The translations under genes were made by a program, and so were the position numbers. Of a stretch of DNA of 64,000 nucleotides, positions 8,413-17,209 are shown in pieces. The DNA comes from Nitrospirota bacterium. Its GTDB lineage: Bacteria > Nitrospinota_A > UBA7883 > JACRGQ01. Below the pieces are notes generated by a model that did not search any database, was not told the origin of the DNA, and was given only the letters and a program-made list of their open reading frames with translations. The stretch lies in NCBI GenBank assembly GCA_024275955.1, contig JAJRYD010000031.1:31150-95149 (forward strand), in the 5' to 3' direction. Positions within the stretch are counted from its first letter, which is position 1. Every line of letters begins with the position of its first letter.

Positions 8413-9173
8413 ATGAGATAAATCGCGTTCGTCAACGAAAAAGGGGGAAACGGCAAAACTACCCTCTCTGTAAATGTGGCGGCATCGCTGGCAAGACAGG
8501 GAACGCGCGTGCTTATTTTAGATATGGACCCGCAGGGAGATGTCGGAAAATCACTCGGTATAGATATTCATTCGGTAGAGAAAACGGTTTTCGATCTTTT
8601 GCTGTATCTCGAAGTGAGGGCCGAGGATATTATGATCCCCACAAGGTATAAAAACCTTTTCGTCATTTCTGCCAACAAGCTTCTTAACCGATGTGCTGGT
8701 AAACATTTCTACTCATGCCGATAGAGATGCCAAGCTTAAACAGAAGGTGGAAGATATTAACCGGTTCGACTTTTTGCTGATAGATTCGCCACCTTCGCTT
8801 GGGCTTCTTACGGTCAATATTCTGCTCGCTACCACAGAGGCGGTGATTCCGGTTTCACTTACATATCTTGCCCTAGACGGATGCGCCGAAATACTTGATA
8901 CGATTAACGTCGTGAACCGGAATTTTGGTCATAACTCACTGCGTGCAGGGCTTTAGCGTGGCTACTTTTTTCAAAGATACCATTCTGGTACAATCAATAA
9001 TAAATAAGTTAAGGAGCCACTTTGGACGCAAACTGTCCAAAACGGTTATAAGGTACGATATGAAACTCGATTAGGCTCAGAGTTTCGGGAGGACTATTTT
9101 CGACTTTGCTCCGGATTCGCTTGGAGCTGTGATGATGGGTGATGTCGACAAGGAGGTGCTGGAAATTGTCTGA
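8413..9173 (+). pseudogene. ParA-family ATPase, decayed by at least four lesions
   Basis: Reading across frames gives a full-length ParA/Soj-like protein: ATG at 8413, Walker A motif KGGNGKTT near 8440, DMDPQGD near 8526, LIDSPPSLG near 8782 and an ending EAPSFG-like AQSFGRTIFDFAPDS near 9075-9120. The frame is broken by a TAA at 8419-8421 (third codon), a one-base shift near 8684-8692, a second shift with a stop at 8954-8956, and a TAG at 9072-9074. All pieces stay in one order on one strand, so this is a dying gene rather than chance. ParA-like proteins in chemotaxis operons position receptor arrays at poles; that role would now be lost or moved to another copy. The final TGA overlaps the cheW start. 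Confidence 0.85.
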
Positions 9174-9903
9174 TGATATTTTAGGACGTAACCCTCTTGA
9201 GGGCGGGCTGGACAGTGTCTGGAAGATTCCTAAGAAAATACCTGAAACCGAGAAACCTATGGTAGAAGCGGAGCCGTCGAGCATCTTCGCCCCTTCTAGT
9301 CAAGCGGGAGAAGCTTTAGAAACAGCCGAAGAGTGGTCCCCCGTTCTTGGCAGTGAGGGAGATGGCGAAGGAGCTGACGGTTCAAATGATGTCTCGGACA
9401 TATTCAGCAGTTATCCCATTTTGAATATTGATTCTGCTAAAGATGAAAAACCTATTGAAAGCAGTGTTCAGCTTGTAGGGTTTAAGCTTGGCGATGAACT
9501 TTTCGGCATCGACATTATGCGTGTACAGGAGATAATCCGTGTCGTCAATATCACCAGAGTTCCAAAGACAGCGGAGTCCGTTAAGGGAGTAGTCAACTTA
9601 AGAGGGAAGGTGCTTCCTGTTGTAGACCTTAAAAATAAATTTTCGTTCGATTACCACGGTTCCATAACCGGCAGTGAGCGTATAATAATCGTGAATGCCG
9701 ATGTAGGCACTGTAGGTTTTTTGGTGGATGAAGTGATAGAAGTTTTGAGCATGCCTGAGAGTATAATAGCTCCTCCGCTTCCATCCTATACCAAGCTCGA
9801 TTCAAAATTCATTACAGGTATAGGCAGGCTGGAAGAACAGCCGCTTGTTATACTCGACCTGAACCATCTCGTGTCATCGAGCCAGCTTACTGCTGATATG
9901 TAG
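9166..9903 (+). CDS. cheW: CheW-domain coupling protein with long N-terminal linker
   Basis: The frame opens at 9139, but the TTG at 9166 is preceded by AAGGAGG nine bases upstream and overlaps the end of the parA remnant, so I use it (245 residues). The first ~100 residues are acidic and low in complexity, with no recognised domain. Residues about 103-240 form a CheW domain (VGFKLGDELFGIDIMRVQEI, then VKGVVNLRGKVLPVVDLK). CheW links receptors to CheA. The long N-terminal extension is unusual, because standard CheW is about 160 residues; some polar-array adaptors combine such linkers with a CheW domain. It closes the chemotaxis operon. Confidence 0.9.
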   Translation: MSDDILGRNPLEGGLDSVWKIPKKIPETEKPMVEAEPSSIFAPSSQAGEALETAEEWSPVLGSEGDGEGADGSNDVSDIFSSYPILNIDSAKDEKPIESSVQLVGFKLGDELFGIDIMRVQEIIRVVNITRVPKTAESVKGVVNLRGKVLPVVDLKNKFSFDYHGSITGSERIIIVNADVGTVGFLVDEVIEVLSMPESIIAPPLPSYTKLDSKFITGIGRLEEQPLVILDLNHLVSSSQLTADM

Positions 9904-9972
9904 TCAGCCGCTGTATGGTTCTTTTTTTATAAACGGTGCGGCCTTTGATAGCGGAGTGGGGGGTTAAGCAGA

Positions 9973-10704
9973 TTGAAAAAACTTGTAGCGATACCGATAT
10001 ATAACGAGAAACCTTATATAGAAGCTGTTCTTGAGTCTGTCAGGCGGTATCACGCGGGTGGAAACATTCTTGTGGTCGACGATGGCTCTACCGATGGTTC
10101 CGCGTCGATACTTTCCGGCATTGAATCAATAAACGTCATTACGCATCAGAAAAACCTCGGCTACGGCAAGTCGCTTATCGACTCGTTCGCGTACGCTATC
10201 GAAAACTCGTACGACCAGATTGTTACCATCGACTGCGACGAACAGCATGAGCCGCATCATATACCAGAGATGTTTGACGGCCTTGGCGGTTGCGATGTCT
10301 ATTCTGCTTCGCGTTACCTAAAGGAGATGGATGGAAACGATAAACCACCGGAAGACAGGTACAGGATTAATATGACGATTACCCAAAAGATAAACAAGAT
10401 TACAGGGTATAGTCTTACCGATGGTTTTTGTGGCCTTAAAGGGTATCGTGTCGATGCCTTGAAGCGGATGGAGCTTGGGCAGTGTTGCTACGCTTTTCCG
10501 ATAGAGTTTTGGATACAGGCGTACCATCTTGGGCTTAAGGTGAAGGAGTTTCCTGTAGAGCGGATTTATAACAACCTTAACCGGACATTCGGTTCTCAGC
10601 TGGATAACCCGGAAAAGAGGCTGAAACATTATGAAAATATTCTTAGCAACGAGGTGAAGCGTTGGCAAATATCCTTGCCGTCGGGGCCCATCCAGACGAT
10701 ATAG
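9973..10704 (+). CDS. Family 2 glycosyltransferase (DPM1-like)
   Basis: A 243-residue cytoplasmic or membrane-associated glycosyltransferase of the GT-A fold. It starts at TTG (9973). The N-terminus VAIPIYNEKPYIEAVLESV and the nucleotide-sugar site ILVVDDGSTDGS are standard, followed by the acceptor-side DCDEQHEP motif (D-x-D-like) near residue 88 and GFCGLKGYR near residue 155, typical of dolichyl-phosphate-mannose-synthase-like enzymes. It has no membrane segments. Its end overlaps the next gene by 43 bases, so it is translationally linked to the PIG-L deacetylase. Confidence 0.85.
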   Translation: MKKLVAIPIYNEKPYIEAVLESVRRYHAGGNILVVDDGSTDGSASILSGIESINVITHQKNLGYGKSLIDSFAYAIENSYDQIVTIDCDEQHEPHHIPEMFDGLGGCDVYSASRYLKEMDGNDKPPEDRYRINMTITQKINKITGYSLTDGFCGLKGYRVDALKRMELGQCCYAFPIEFWIQAYHLGLKVKEFPVERIYNNLNRTFGSQLDNPEKRLKHYENILSNEVKRWQISLPSGPIQTI

Positions 10705-11354
10705 AAATAGGAATTGGCGGAACGGTAGCCTCGCTTATAGCGAGGGGTGATAATGTTACCCTTTGCGATGTCACCAGCGGAGAACCAACCCCGTACGGCA
10801 CCCCCGAAAAGCGAAGAGAGGAAACGGCGAACGCGAACTCCATACTAAAGGTGGAGAATAGAATCAACCTCGGGCTTGAAAATAGATGGCTGAGAGATAC
10901 AAAAAAAGCGAGGGTAGCTCTCGCGGAAGTTTACAGGGAAACAAGGCCCGATATCATTTTGATACCGTATTACGACGATTCGCACCCCGACCATGTAGAG
11001 GCATCGAAGATAGCCCAAGCGGCGCGCTTTGTCGCCAAGTACACCAAAACCGATATGAAAGGGGAGCCGTTTTATCCACCGAAGATTTTTTTCTACTTCT
11101 GTGTTCACCGCAAGAAGTTTATAGAACCTTCGATTATTTTTGATATCTCCGATACCATCGAACAAAAGCTGAAGGCGGTTAGCGCCTACCGATCCCAGTT
11201 TTTTGCCGGCGGAGAGGAAATGGGCGAAAAAAAAATAGAAAACTTTAAAGGCAAGGCGGCCTACTTTGGTTCCTTTATCGGCGCTTCTTACGGAGAACCT
11301 TTGCTAAACCTTGAGGAAATAGGGATAAGCTCTTTCGACGGCCTTCTTCCATGA
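10662..11354 (+). CDS. PIG-L/LmbE-family deacetylase, BshB1-like
   Basis: A 230-residue zinc-dependent N-acetylglucosaminyl deacetylase. The signature AHPDDIEIG near residue 9 supplies zinc ligands and the catalytic Asp, and HPDHVEAS near residue 111 supplies the third ligand. The start is TTG at 10662, preceded by GAGGTG, within the glycosyltransferase gene. Family members remove acetate from GlcNAc-malate (BshB, bacillithiol synthesis), GlcNAc-inositol (MshB) or GlcNAc lipids. The overlapping ATGA junction with a BshC-like gene favours the bacillithiol-type role, although no BshA (a GT4 enzyme) is visible. Confidence 0.85.
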   Translation: MANILAVGAHPDDIEIGIGGTVASLIARGDNVTLCDVTSGEPTPYGTPEKRREETANANSILKVENRINLGLENRWLRDTKKARVALAEVYRETRPDIILIPYYDDSHPDHVEASKIAQAARFVAKYTKTDMKGEPFYPPKIFFYFCVHRKKFIEPSIIFDISDTIEQKLKAVSAYRSQFFAGGEEMGEKKIENFKGKAAYFGSFIGASYGEPLLNLEEIGISSFDGLLP

Positions 11355-12835
11355 TTGAAATTCCTGCGCGGGGGGAGGCTGTCTGCCAGCCGGCATCTCG
11401 GCTTTGGGCCGGTTTGGCCGAAAATAATAAAAAAATAACAGCAGGCATCCACCCTTCGATAGACCGATTAGAATTCAGGAAAGATATGTTTGCTATCTCA
11501 AGCGAGTATATGTCGTCAATAGGGCTTGATGCTCCAGAGTTCAAAGAGGGCTATCCGATAATTCTATCCGGCCACCAGCCGCACCCGTTTCACTTAGGGA
11601 TACTCTACAAATACAAGATGCTTGCGCAAATATCGAAAAAGAACCTGAATGCCGTATGGGTTTCTATTGATACAGATATTTGCGAAGGTTTCCCCCTGAA
11701 AATACCGTCGATGAAAAACGGCTCCCAGCTTTTGTCGAGGCGGATGCTTCCCCGCAGTACGGCAGAACTTTACAGAGACGCAAAAACCGATATCGACGCG
11801 ATAGCCGCTTTTCGCCGTGAGCTGGAGGAAGATATATCTTCGCTTCCAAACCGTGTCTATCAAGATGGGGTACTGTTTTTGAATAAGAATACAGGTTCCC
11901 CTCTTCCATATTTTATGAGCGACCTTATGGTTTCTTGGAGGAGAGCTTATGCCTCTTCGCTTCCTTCCTCGGTTTTCGAAATCCCTCTTTCGAGAATTTG
12001 CGAGACGAAAAATTTTTACAGGTTTGCTTTCGGCATGCTGTCGCACGCGCGCGAAGTCGCCGGTCTGTTTAATTCAACTCTCCATGATTATCGAAAAAAG
12101 CACAAGGTAAGGTCTAAAGCAAATCCGTTCCCCGATATTACCGAGAACGGTCCGTTTGTGGAAACGCTTTTCTGGAGGGTAGAAGAAGGTAAAAGGGTTC
12201 CGCTTTTCGTAGAAAGCCAAAGCAGGGGGAAAGTGGTATTGCTTTTTGGCAAGGAAACTGTGGAGGCAGATTCTGCCGAGGCGCTCAAATCGGCATGCGA
12301 CGCGAACGGGGTAAAGGTTTGGCCCAGAGCGGTGGCGCTTTCTATTTTGCAAAGGCTTTTTCTTAGCGATTTTTTTATTCACGGCATAGGAGGTGGCAGA
12401 TACGATAGAATAACAGACACCTTGATAAGGAAGTTTTACGGGATGGAGCCGCCGGAGTTTGCTGTCGCTTCGTTTACGCCTGGGATACAGGTGATGGAAG
12501 ACCGATCGGAAAAGCTGGCTACTGCTAGGCAGGTTTTGAGAGAAATGGTCTTTCACCCTGAGGATTATTTAGAAAAAACAGCTCCAATAGTTGAAATGAT
12601 TAAAAAAAAGGAAGATATGGTTTCTGCCATAAAGGAGCAAGGGGCCGATAAAAAGAGGCTTGGAGGTTTAATTTCTGCTCTAAATAAAAAACTGCTGGCA
12701 GAGCTTGCTCCCAAACAGGAGAAGCTTAAAGAGGAAATAGAACAGCTGGAGGCAGAGCTTTCAAGTTTTCATGCACTTGAGAGCAGGGAGCTTCCTTATT
12801 TTCTTTATCCACCTGAAACTTTTTTTGGTGTTTAG
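11351..12835 (+). CDS. BshC-like putative cysteine-adding enzyme
   Basis: A 494-residue cytoplasmic protein. BshC enzymes carry a GQQPGLLTGPLYTIYK-type motif followed by a VFW-x-x-x-x-D-H-D block. This protein has SGHQPHPFHLGILYKYKML (about residues 71-89) then AVWVSIDTDI (about 99-108), and a C-terminal coiled coil (about 445-480) as in BshC. The match is divergent, so the call rests on motif order, length and the adjacent PIG-L deacetylase (ATGA overlap). BshC is proposed to add cysteine to GlcN-malate in bacillithiol synthesis. The alternative is a related but distinct ligase acting on another amino-sugar conjugate. Confidence 0.5.
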   Translation: MIEIPARGEAVCQPASRLWAGLAENNKKITAGIHPSIDRLEFRKDMFAISSEYMSSIGLDAPEFKEGYPIILSGHQPHPFHLGILYKYKMLAQISKKNLNAVWVSIDTDICEGFPLKIPSMKNGSQLLSRRMLPRSTAELYRDAKTDIDAIAAFRRELEEDISSLPNRVYQDGVLFLNKNTGSPLPYFMSDLMVSWRRAYASSLPSSVFEIPLSRICETKNFYRFAFGMLSHAREVAGLFNSTLHDYRKKHKVRSKANPFPDITENGPFVETLFWRVEEGKRVPLFVESQSRGKVVLLFGKETVEADSAEALKSACDANGVKVWPRAVALSILQRLFLSDFFIHGIGGGRYDRITDTLIRKFYGMEPPEFAVASFTPGIQVMEDRSEKLATARQVLREMVFHPEDYLEKTAPIVEMIKKKEDMVSAIKEQGADKKRLGGLISALNKKLLAELAPKQEKLKEEIEQLEAELSSFHALESRELPYFLYPPETFFGV

Positions 12836-12938
12836 CTATTTCTCGATAATGCTTGTTTTTCTATCTTTAGGTTTGTGGTGTTAAAATGCCGTGGTTAAGG
12901 GGGTAGAGGTTTTTGCATTACAACAAAAGAGGACAAGT

Positions 12939-15707
12939 TTGACTGACAAAGATAGTTTTACGCGGCATATTTCGAAGGAAGAGCTAAAGCTTCTAGCGAG
13001 GTTTCCAGAAGAAAATCCCCATCCGGTTTTCAGGGTCAGCAGAGATGGTAAGGTCTGTTACGCTAATAAGGCTAGCGTCAAACTTCTAAAAGCGAACGGG
13101 GTTACTTTAGGCTCTTACGTTCCAAAAGAGTGGGAGAGCGCCGTAAACGATGTTTTTATGTCGGATTCGGCACGCGAGATTAAAGTTGCCGTTGACGGAA
13201 GGGTGTTTATGCTCTCTTTTACACCTATTGAGGGAGACGATTTTCTCTACGCCTATTCTACCGATGTGACCGATAGAGTTGCCGCCGAGAACGCGATGCG
13301 CAGAAGCAGTGAAAGCCTTGCAAGGGCCCAGAGAATAGCAAAGGTAGGAAGCTGGGATTGGAATATAGCTACCAACGACCTTGAATGGTCTGACGAAACA
13401 TATAGAATCTTCGGCGCGAACCCTGTCGAGGTCGAGGCTACATACGAAGGGTTTCTTTCGTTTATTCACCCTGACGACAGGGACAGTGTTGACAAAGCGG
13501 TGAACAACTGTCTTGCTACTGGCAGTCCCTGTGCCATCGAACACCGTGTTGTTACTTCAAAAGGCGAAGAGAGAATAGTGAAAGAATATGGCGAGCTGTT
13601 TTTAGATTCGTCAGGTAAGCCGGAAAAGATGGTCGGCACGGTTCAGGATATTACCGATATGCGTAAAACAGAAGAGAGCCTTAACAAGGCCCAGTCACTC
13701 AGCCATACCGGAAGCTGGGAATGGGATATCCCCTCAGGAAAAGTCGTATGGTCGGACGAGCATTACCGGATTTTCGGCCTTGAACCGCAAAAAACAGAGG
13801 CTACATACGAGCTGTTTATGAAGTATGTCCACCCAGATGATGCCGGCTTCGTAGTCAAATCTATAGAAGACGCTTTTAGCGGCAAGAAGAAATATGAAGT
13901 AGAGCATAGAGTGATAAAGGAAGGCGGGGAGCGGCGGGTCTGTCGCGGGCAGGGAGAGGTTCAGTTCGGCGACGATGGCAAGCCCAGAAAAATGGTCGGC
14001 ACCATTCAGGACATTACCGATATGCGCAAATCAGAAGATAGCCTCAAACTGGCACGTACCATTTTCGAAAGCGCCCATGAGGGAGTGGTGATTTGCGGTG
14101 CCGACGTGAATATTGAATCTGTAAATCCGGCATTCACAAAGATAACAGGGTACGCAGAAGAGGAAGTGATAGGCAAAAACCCCAGTTTTTTGCAGTCCGA
14201 CAGGCATTCGGCGGAATTTTATAAAGCTATGTGGGCAGAAATAGAAAAAACCGGCTATTGGAGCGGTGAAATATGGAACAGGCGTAAAAACGGCGAGGCC
14301 TACCCTGAGCTTCTTTCCATCACTGCCGAGAAGAACAGTTGTGGAGGGGTGGAACATTACATAGCGGTCTTCACCGACCTTACCGGAGCCGCGGGCAGAG
14401 ACGATAGCCGCTACAAGGAAAACTATGACCCATTGACAGGCTTGCCGAACAGAATACTTTTTGCGGACAGGCTCAACCAGTCGATAGCGCATACGGAGAG
14501 ATCCGGCGGGATACTCTCTTTAATTATTTTGGGACTGGACGGTTTTGTAAAAGTGAACAACAGGTTTGGATATGCCGCAGGGGATAAAGTTTTGCAGGAG
14601 GCTAGTAAAAGAATTATGCGGTCAGCGAGAGATGTCGATACCGTTTCCCGTTTTGGGTCGGATGAGTTTGGGCTTATTCTTGGCGATATAAAAAATTCCG
14701 GCGTGGCGGCAAAGATGGGTTCTAAAATCATGGAATCTTTCTCGGAACCGTTCAAGATAGGCGGCGAAGATATTTTTCTTACCATTAGCGTCGGGATAGC
14801 TCTTTACCCGAACGACGGCAGGGTGGGGCAGTCGGTTATAAAAAACTGCGATATAGCTATGCAAAGAGCTAAGGAGCTTGGCGGCGACAGGTGCCAGCTT
14901 TTCACCTCCGAGATGAATGAAAAAGCGATGAAACGGCTTACGCTCGAAAAGGAATTACGGCTAGCACTTAGAAGGGAGGAACTGCTCCCCTTTTTTCAGC
15001 CAAAGGTAAGCATTGGAACAGGAAAGATGATAGGCATGGAAGCTCTCGCAAGGTGGGATCATCCGGAAAAAGGGTTGGTTTCTCCTGCTGAGTTTATACC
15101 GATTGCGGAGGAGACCGGCCTGATAGTGCCTATGGGAGAGCATATTCTCCGCGAATCATGCCGCATCAACAAAGTTTTTCAGGACGCGGGGTACCCGCCG
15201 ATGATGGTCGCGGTAAACCTATCCCCAAAACAGTTTACGGAGAGCAACATAGTTATGATGGTCGAGTCTGTTCTTGAGGAGACCAATCTTTCGCCGGAAT
15301 ACCTAGAGATGGAGATAACCGAGAGCATGGTTATGGAAGATGTCGAAAATGCGATAGCAACATTGAAAAAACTGAATGAAATGGGGATAACACTCTCTAT
15401 AGACGATTTCGGCACCGGCTACTCGTCGCTTGGCTACCTGAAAAGATTTCCTATAGATGCCTTGAAGATAGATATGATTTTCATCCGCGACATGACTGTC
15501 TCTAGTGACGACGCGGAAATAGTATCGGCGATAATTTCGATGGCGAAAAGCCTTAACCTTAAGGTAATAGCCGAAGGAGTGGAAACAAAGGAACAGCTTG
15601 AATTGCTAAGAGAGTACGGGTGCGACCAGATACAAGGGTATTATTACAGCAAGCCCCTTAACAAATCGGTTTTTGAGCTGTTGCTAAAGAGAGGTAAAAA
15701 GTTATAG
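12939..15707 (+). CDS. PAS4-GGDEF-EAL protein (cyclic-di-GMP phosphodiesterase, degenerate cyclase)
   Basis: The frame is open from a GTG at 12891; the TTG at 12939 has AGAGGA just upstream and gives 922 residues. No membrane segment is present. Domains (numbering from 12939): a short N-terminal PAS (about 20-105), two near-repeat PAS_3/PAC units (containing GSWDWNIATNDLEWSDE and GSWEWDIPSGKVVWSDE), a fourth PAS (about 372-490), a GGDEF domain and an EAL domain. The GGDEF motif is altered to GSDEF, so diguanylate cyclase activity is doubtful. The EAL domain keeps EALARWDHP, NLSPKQF, EITES, DDFGTGYSS and AEGVET, so it should hydrolyse c-di-GMP. The gene stands alone and meets the next one tail to tail. 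Confidence 0.92.
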   Translation: MTDKDSFTRHISKEELKLLARFPEENPHPVFRVSRDGKVCYANKASVKLLKANGVTLGSYVPKEWESAVNDVFMSDSAREIKVAVDGRVFMLSFTPIEGDDFLYAYSTDVTDRVAAENAMRRSSESLARAQRIAKVGSWDWNIATNDLEWSDETYRIFGANPVEVEATYEGFLSFIHPDDRDSVDKAVNNCLATGSPCAIEHRVVTSKGEERIVKEYGELFLDSSGKPEKMVGTVQDITDMRKTEESLNKAQSLSHTGSWEWDIPSGKVVWSDEHYRIFGLEPQKTEATYELFMKYVHPDDAGFVVKSIEDAFSGKKKYEVEHRVIKEGGERRVCRGQGEVQFGDDGKPRKMVGTIQDITDMRKSEDSLKLARTIFESAHEGVVICGADVNIESVNPAFTKITGYAEEEVIGKNPSFLQSDRHSAEFYKAMWAEIEKTGYWSGEIWNRRKNGEAYPELLSITAEKNSCGGVEHYIAVFTDLTGAAGRDDSRYKENYDPLTGLPNRILFADRLNQSIAHTERSGGILSLIILGLDGFVKVNNRFGYAAGDKVLQEASKRIMRSARDVDTVSRFGSDEFGLILGDIKNSGVAAKMGSKIMESFSEPFKIGGEDIFLTISVGIALYPNDGRVGQSVIKNCDIAMQRAKELGGDRCQLFTSEMNEKAMKRLTLEKELRLALRREELLPFFQPKVSIGTGKMIGMEALARWDHPEKGLVSPAEFIPIAEETGLIVPMGEHILRESCRINKVFQDAGYPPMMVAVNLSPKQFTESNIVMMVESVLEETNLSPEYLEMEITESMVMEDVENAIATLKKLNEMGITLSIDDFGTGYSSLGYLKRFPIDALKIDMIFIRDMTVSSDDAEIVSAIISMAKSLNLKVIAEGVETKEQLELLREYGCDQIQGYYYSKPLNKSVFELLLKRGKKL

Positions 15708-15719
15708 CCGGCATCATCG

Positions 15720-15733
15720 GGCCGACAACGGCC
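15720..15733. terminator. Weak convergent-gene hairpin
   Basis: A 5-bp G/C stem (GGCCG, loop ACAA, CGGCC) lies between the convergent ends of the PAS-EAL gene and the anti-sigma-like gene. It is followed on the + strand by only three T residues, so intrinsic termination is possible but weakly supported. Confidence 0.3.
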
Positions 15734-15740
15734 TTTGCCG

Positions 15741-16610
15741 CTATTCAGTTACTCTAAACTTAAGCTTCCCTACGAAGTATCTTTTCTCCGGTAATCCTCC
15801 GGCAAGAATCCATAGGTATTTGCCATCTTCGGCGAACTCCTTACTGTCTATCGTTACCGAGTTCTTTTTTGTTTCGATACGCATTACCGTTTGCGGTGCT
15901 ATGCCGGAGATGTTTTGCAGTACGAAGTTGTAGCGGTCTGCCTCTTTAACATCTTTCCAGAGGAACTTTATAGTTTGCCTGCCAGCCTCGACTTTCATCT
16001 CTGCCGGCCGACTGCCGATTTTCTCTCCGCTTTTGCCAAGATAAAAAAGAGGCTGTTTATTTGCGAGGTTCGCGAATATCGAATATTGTGAACCTCCAGT
16101 TATTTCTGAAACATGAATAGCGTCTCTTTCTATAAATATAAATAGAAAAAGGATAACCGCCGTAGCAAAAGCAGGTAAAGGTGCCGTTCTAAAACTGTTT
16201 CTAATAATATCCCATACGGTCTTGTTTTCACTAGTCGGAGCTATCATGGGGAGCGTCAGGTTTATCGCGGTTTTGAGATATTTCTCTGGCGCGGATGGCA
16301 GTTCGTCGGTTTTCATAGCTGTCGATTTAGCATGGTAATAGGCGGCACTCTCGAAGCAGTAACAGCAGTTTTGTATATGAAGCTGTTTTTCGCTTACACT
16401 TTTAGTTTCTTCGTTGTCGATAATGTTTGCTATATCTTCTTGGGATAGGCAGTCTTTTTTCTTTTTACCCATCAAGATAGCACTGCCGGAAACTGCCGAC
16501 TGAAACTCTTTTAAGAGAGCTATTCTATCTGCACAGCTGTCACAAAGATGGCCGGGCATTTTTTTGCTGTTAACCGCCTCTAGTATCTCGGCTGAATTAA
16601 GGTGCTTCAT
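15741..16610 (-). CDS. Single-pass membrane protein, putative anti-sigma factor
   Basis: A 289-residue protein with one membrane segment (about residues 148-166, AFATAVILFLFIFI). The N-terminal cytoplasmic part has cysteine pairs (LCDSCADR near residue 23; NCCYCFES near residue 81) that resemble zinc-finger anti-sigma domains, although the usual H-x3-C-x2-C spacing is not clear. The C-terminal ~120 residues look like a periplasmic beta-rich domain (KFLWKDVKEADRYNFVLQ and WILAGG). Its start overlaps the end of the sigma-like gene upstream by 4 bases, so the three reverse genes form one unit. By position and topology it probably holds the sigma factor at the membrane. No family was matched with certainty. 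Confidence 0.55.
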   Translation of the reverse strand: MKHLNSAEILEAVNSKKMPGHLCDSCADRIALLKEFQSAVSGSAILMGKKKKDCLSQEDIANIIDNEETKSVSEKQLHIQNCCYCFESAAYYHAKSTAMKTDELPSAPEKYLKTAINLTLPMIAPTSENKTVWDIIRNSFRTAPLPAFATAVILFLFIFIERDAIHVSEITGGSQYSIFANLANKQPLFYLGKSGEKIGSRPAEMKVEAGRQTIKFLWKDVKEADRYNFVLQNISGIAPQTVMRIETKKNSVTIDSKEFAEDGKYLWILAGGLPEKRYFVGKLKFRVTE

Positions 16611-17209
16611 GTAGCCACCCCTGTTTCCGAAAGAACCGATTTCAACGCTTTAACCGATAAATTGTTATGCCCGATAGTTGCTGTATTTTTCATTTTGGCC
16701 AAAAGTTTTTTTAAAACCGTTTCCACAGACCGAAAAACCCCGCCGACGCTCTTAGGCATCTCTGCCCCGTTCATTCCTGTCTTTTCGTAAAATCGTAATA
16801 TCTCCCTGCCTGTCATTCTTTGGTGAAAGAAAAGATGCAAAAGTTTTCTGTCGTCGTTCTCCATGCCGGATATAGCTTTTTCCAGCGATGTTAAAAATGT
16901 TTTTAAGGCCAAACGGTCTTCCGGCGAAATTTCTACAGAGAGAGGTTCCATCCTGCCGCTGTTGTCAGCGTCTATTGATATCATTAAAGGGTCGGTAATT
17001 ATGTCGTATTTTCCGTTTGCTATAAGCGTACGTTTTACTTCGCTCGAAAGCTTAGAAACTTTCGAGAGTGGGAAACCTGTTTCGACAGCTATCTGTTCTT
17101 CGGTTTTTCTGAGACGCAGAAATATACAGACGCTTTGGGTGTCGCGCGATAGCTTCTTTATTTCCGATGGAAGCCTTTGGTAAGCGGTATTGCTAAAAAA
17201 CTCGTCCAT
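16607..17209 (-). CDS. Sigma factor C-terminal half (regions 3/4-like)
   Basis: A 200-residue protein that looks like the DNA-binding part of a sigma-70-family factor without region 2. An HTH-like segment (TEEQIAVETGFPLSKVSKL, about residues 37-55) is followed by a linker and a second segment (AISGMENDDRKLLHLFFHQ, then MTGREILRFY) that resembles region 4. The ATG at 17209 lies inside the last 17 bases of the preceding ORF, which ends in region 2. Either two proteins form one sigma factor, or a +1 shift at the T6 run joins them, or the gene is broken; see the findings. Its stop overlaps the anti-sigma-like gene. Confidence 0.55.
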   Translation of the reverse strand: MDEFFSNTAYQRLPSEIKKLSRDTQSVCIFLRLRKTEEQIAVETGFPLSKVSKLSSEVKRTLIANGKYDIITDPLMISIDADNSGRMEPLSVEISPEDRLALKTFLTSLEKAISGMENDDRKLLHLFFHQRMTGREILRFYEKTGMNGAEMPKSVGGVFRSVETVLKKLLAKMKNTATIGHNNLSVKALKSVLSETGVAT

